Assembly: GCA_951799445.1 (NCBI GenBank)
Contig: OX637288.1
Location: 48,375,288-48,439,287, forward strand
Direction of reading: 5' to 3'
Length of the DNA stretch: 64,000 nucleotides
Origin: Pseudisothecium myosuroides
Taxonomy: Eukaryota > Streptophyta > Bryopsida > Hypnales > Lembophyllaceae
Shown here: piece after piece, positions 62,600-64,000 of the stretch
Layout: every line of letters begins with the position of its first letter
How positions within the stretch are numbered: the stretch's first letter is position 1
Program-made: the position numbers and the translations under genes
Notes under the pieces: generated by a model
Told to the model about the DNA's origin: nothing
What the model saw: the letters and a program-made list of their open reading frames with translations, nothing else
The model's database searches: none

Positions 62600-64000
62600 T
62601 TGGTGGCGGGAACGGCTGTATCCCAAGGGCCGGACTGATGACCTACAACGGCCTTTCTCCGGGTCGCAACGGCACTGACCCGGGCTGACAATCCTAGCTG
62701 GCACTGTAGTTTGGGTCTGGACCTCGACCCCTGCGCCGATGATGTGGCCCCTCAAACCGCTAGACACATCAGCTCGAGAATCGACAATATGAGTTCTCTT
62801 CAGAATTTTCTCCCCCCCAATTATGTATTTCACTAATTTCCCAAATTTATTGGTGATTTTCCGTAATTAAGCTGAAAACATTGTTCGAGGACACATTCTG
62901 TCCCCGGGGTCACTCTGTGGTTAAAGCAAGGTTCCTTATTGCTAAAATGTGTCTTGCTCTTCTGTTGATTCTATTTCCATGTCGTTTTCAATTGCTTTTA
63001 GCACATATCAAAGTGCGAGATTTTGCATTCCCCTGGTTTGTATGCATGCCTGATATTTTTGTGTCAATGCTGCAGCTGCATTTCTAGTCTTCGACCATGC
63101 TTAGCTGCAAGATATCCTCGAAACAAGGCATCGCACAACAGTAACCTTCCCCGTGCATGTTCTAAGAGCATTCCAGAATGATTTCACCCAATCTGTTGTC
63201 TTTCTTGAAATTGCACAAGATTGCAACTACGTCGTGATAGTCTTCCACTGGTGTTCAAGCTCACGGTGACCAGCCCGTTCTTCTAGGGTTAAGCATGTGA
63301 GTATGGTCTCTTTTGCCATCCTGGTCCAAGGGAAAAGCTCTGCTAGTACGTGGAATAGTACAAAGCATTCAAGCAATTCTCTGTGCAAGCTCAGTGCCCA
63401 TTTTCACTTCGTTTTCAAGGCGTTCTGGTATGTCGAGCGTTCCTATGTGCTGAAATTGAATCGAGTTTTGGTTTAATCGACTTCTGTGATTTCGCTTCCC
63501 ACTAGGGTTTTAGAGGTCTGGGTGGAATTTCGAGTATGCTAGGAAATATGCAAAACATAATGCGAACAGGCGCATGGTTCAAGCTGAGTGTTGGCAGCAT
63601 GGGAGAAAATGTAGATAGTGCTGGACGGAGTCTTGTGAAGCCCAAGGGGTAATAAATTATCTGAGAGGTACCACTTCAGTGCAAAGTCCCTATCCTCACT
63701 AAGTGAAACTCTCTATGGCACTGAATCCTTCGTTCCTATCCTTGATTTTGCAACACCTGCGCCATAGATCCGCTTCCAATTTGAAAAGGGATAATCTACA
63801 ATATACCAAGAGAGACAAGTTGTTGTAACTTCTTATCAAGCAAGCATTCACCGCGGCCCTACTCTGCATCCCCAGGGTCAAGCATCCCCAGCTTTTATGT
63901 CCGATTCCTCTCAACGAGGCTCTGCCAATTTCATGTCATCTGCACAAATGAACGAGACTCGATGCTGTGAAGAAAGGTTTTGCAATAGCCTTGAGATTAA
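62600..64000. other. Terminal stretch, no supported gene
   Basis: Mixed composition. GTCCCCGGGG...GTGGTTAA at 62900-62924 resembles a G/C-palindrome plus TTAA terminus and is a candidate right end of the piggyBac element. Open frames here are short and unsupported. Confidence 0.35.

Noticed and set aside
63284..63292. CTAGGG next to TTAA, resembling a classical piggyBac terminus (CCCTAGAA inward)
   Set aside because: No matching inverted partner was found left of the transposase; a short match like this is expected by chance.

Overview
The window looks like nuclear DNA from an intron-bearing, repeat-rich eukaryote. Coding blocks have split reading frames with GT/AG junctions, one short intron carries a TACTAAC-like branch point, and most of the rest is AT-rich non-coding DNA packed with transposon relics. 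A plant-type LINE tail with a zinc-binding domain, and many small DNA-transposon derivatives, point weakly to the green lineage (an alga or early land plant). No organism-specific marker was recognised. No tRNA, rRNA, CRISPR array or bacterial operon was seen.

Layout. 0.3-2.2 kb: three 3' exons of a minus-strand gene for an acidic repeat protein. 3.98-4.64 kb: a complete-looking two-exon minus-strand gene of unknown function. 5.6-17.5 kb: AT-rich DNA with a tandem segmental duplication (about 10.2-14.8 and 15.3-17.4 kb) carrying exon-like minus-strand pieces; the second copy is decayed. 19.5-21.0 kb: a 1.54-kb near-perfect palindrome. 24.55-29.67 kb: inverted repeats bracketing about 5 kb that holds two diverged copies of a broken gene. 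31.3-39.3 kb: a foldback element, a LINE 3' end, a 110-130-bp tandem array and several MITEs. 40.1-45.2 kb: a seven-exon minus-strand gene (875 codons, every phase consistent) with resemblance to the region before the catalytic domain of PARP6/8-type ADP-ribosyltransferases. 45.3-46.5 kb: its GC-richer upstream region. 48.4-56.4 kb: more MITEs. 57.7-60.6 kb: a large piggyBac-type transposase on the minus strand, broken by five in-frame stops and missing one catalytic Asp. 61.8-62.3 kb: an unrecognised open frame.

The main theme is a piggyBac-like parasite system. At least ten elements of 0.55-0.94 kb have termini reading CCCCTAAA-like inward from TTAA (or one-mismatch) flanks, the signature of piggyBac insertion. 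They fall into subfamilies, include one apparent chimera and two nested insertions, and sit in the same window as a decayed piggyBac transposase. That this transposase family mobilised them is an inference, because its own termini were not identified. A second small MITE family (GGTAG ends, TAA/TTA flanks) resembles PIF/Harbinger derivatives.
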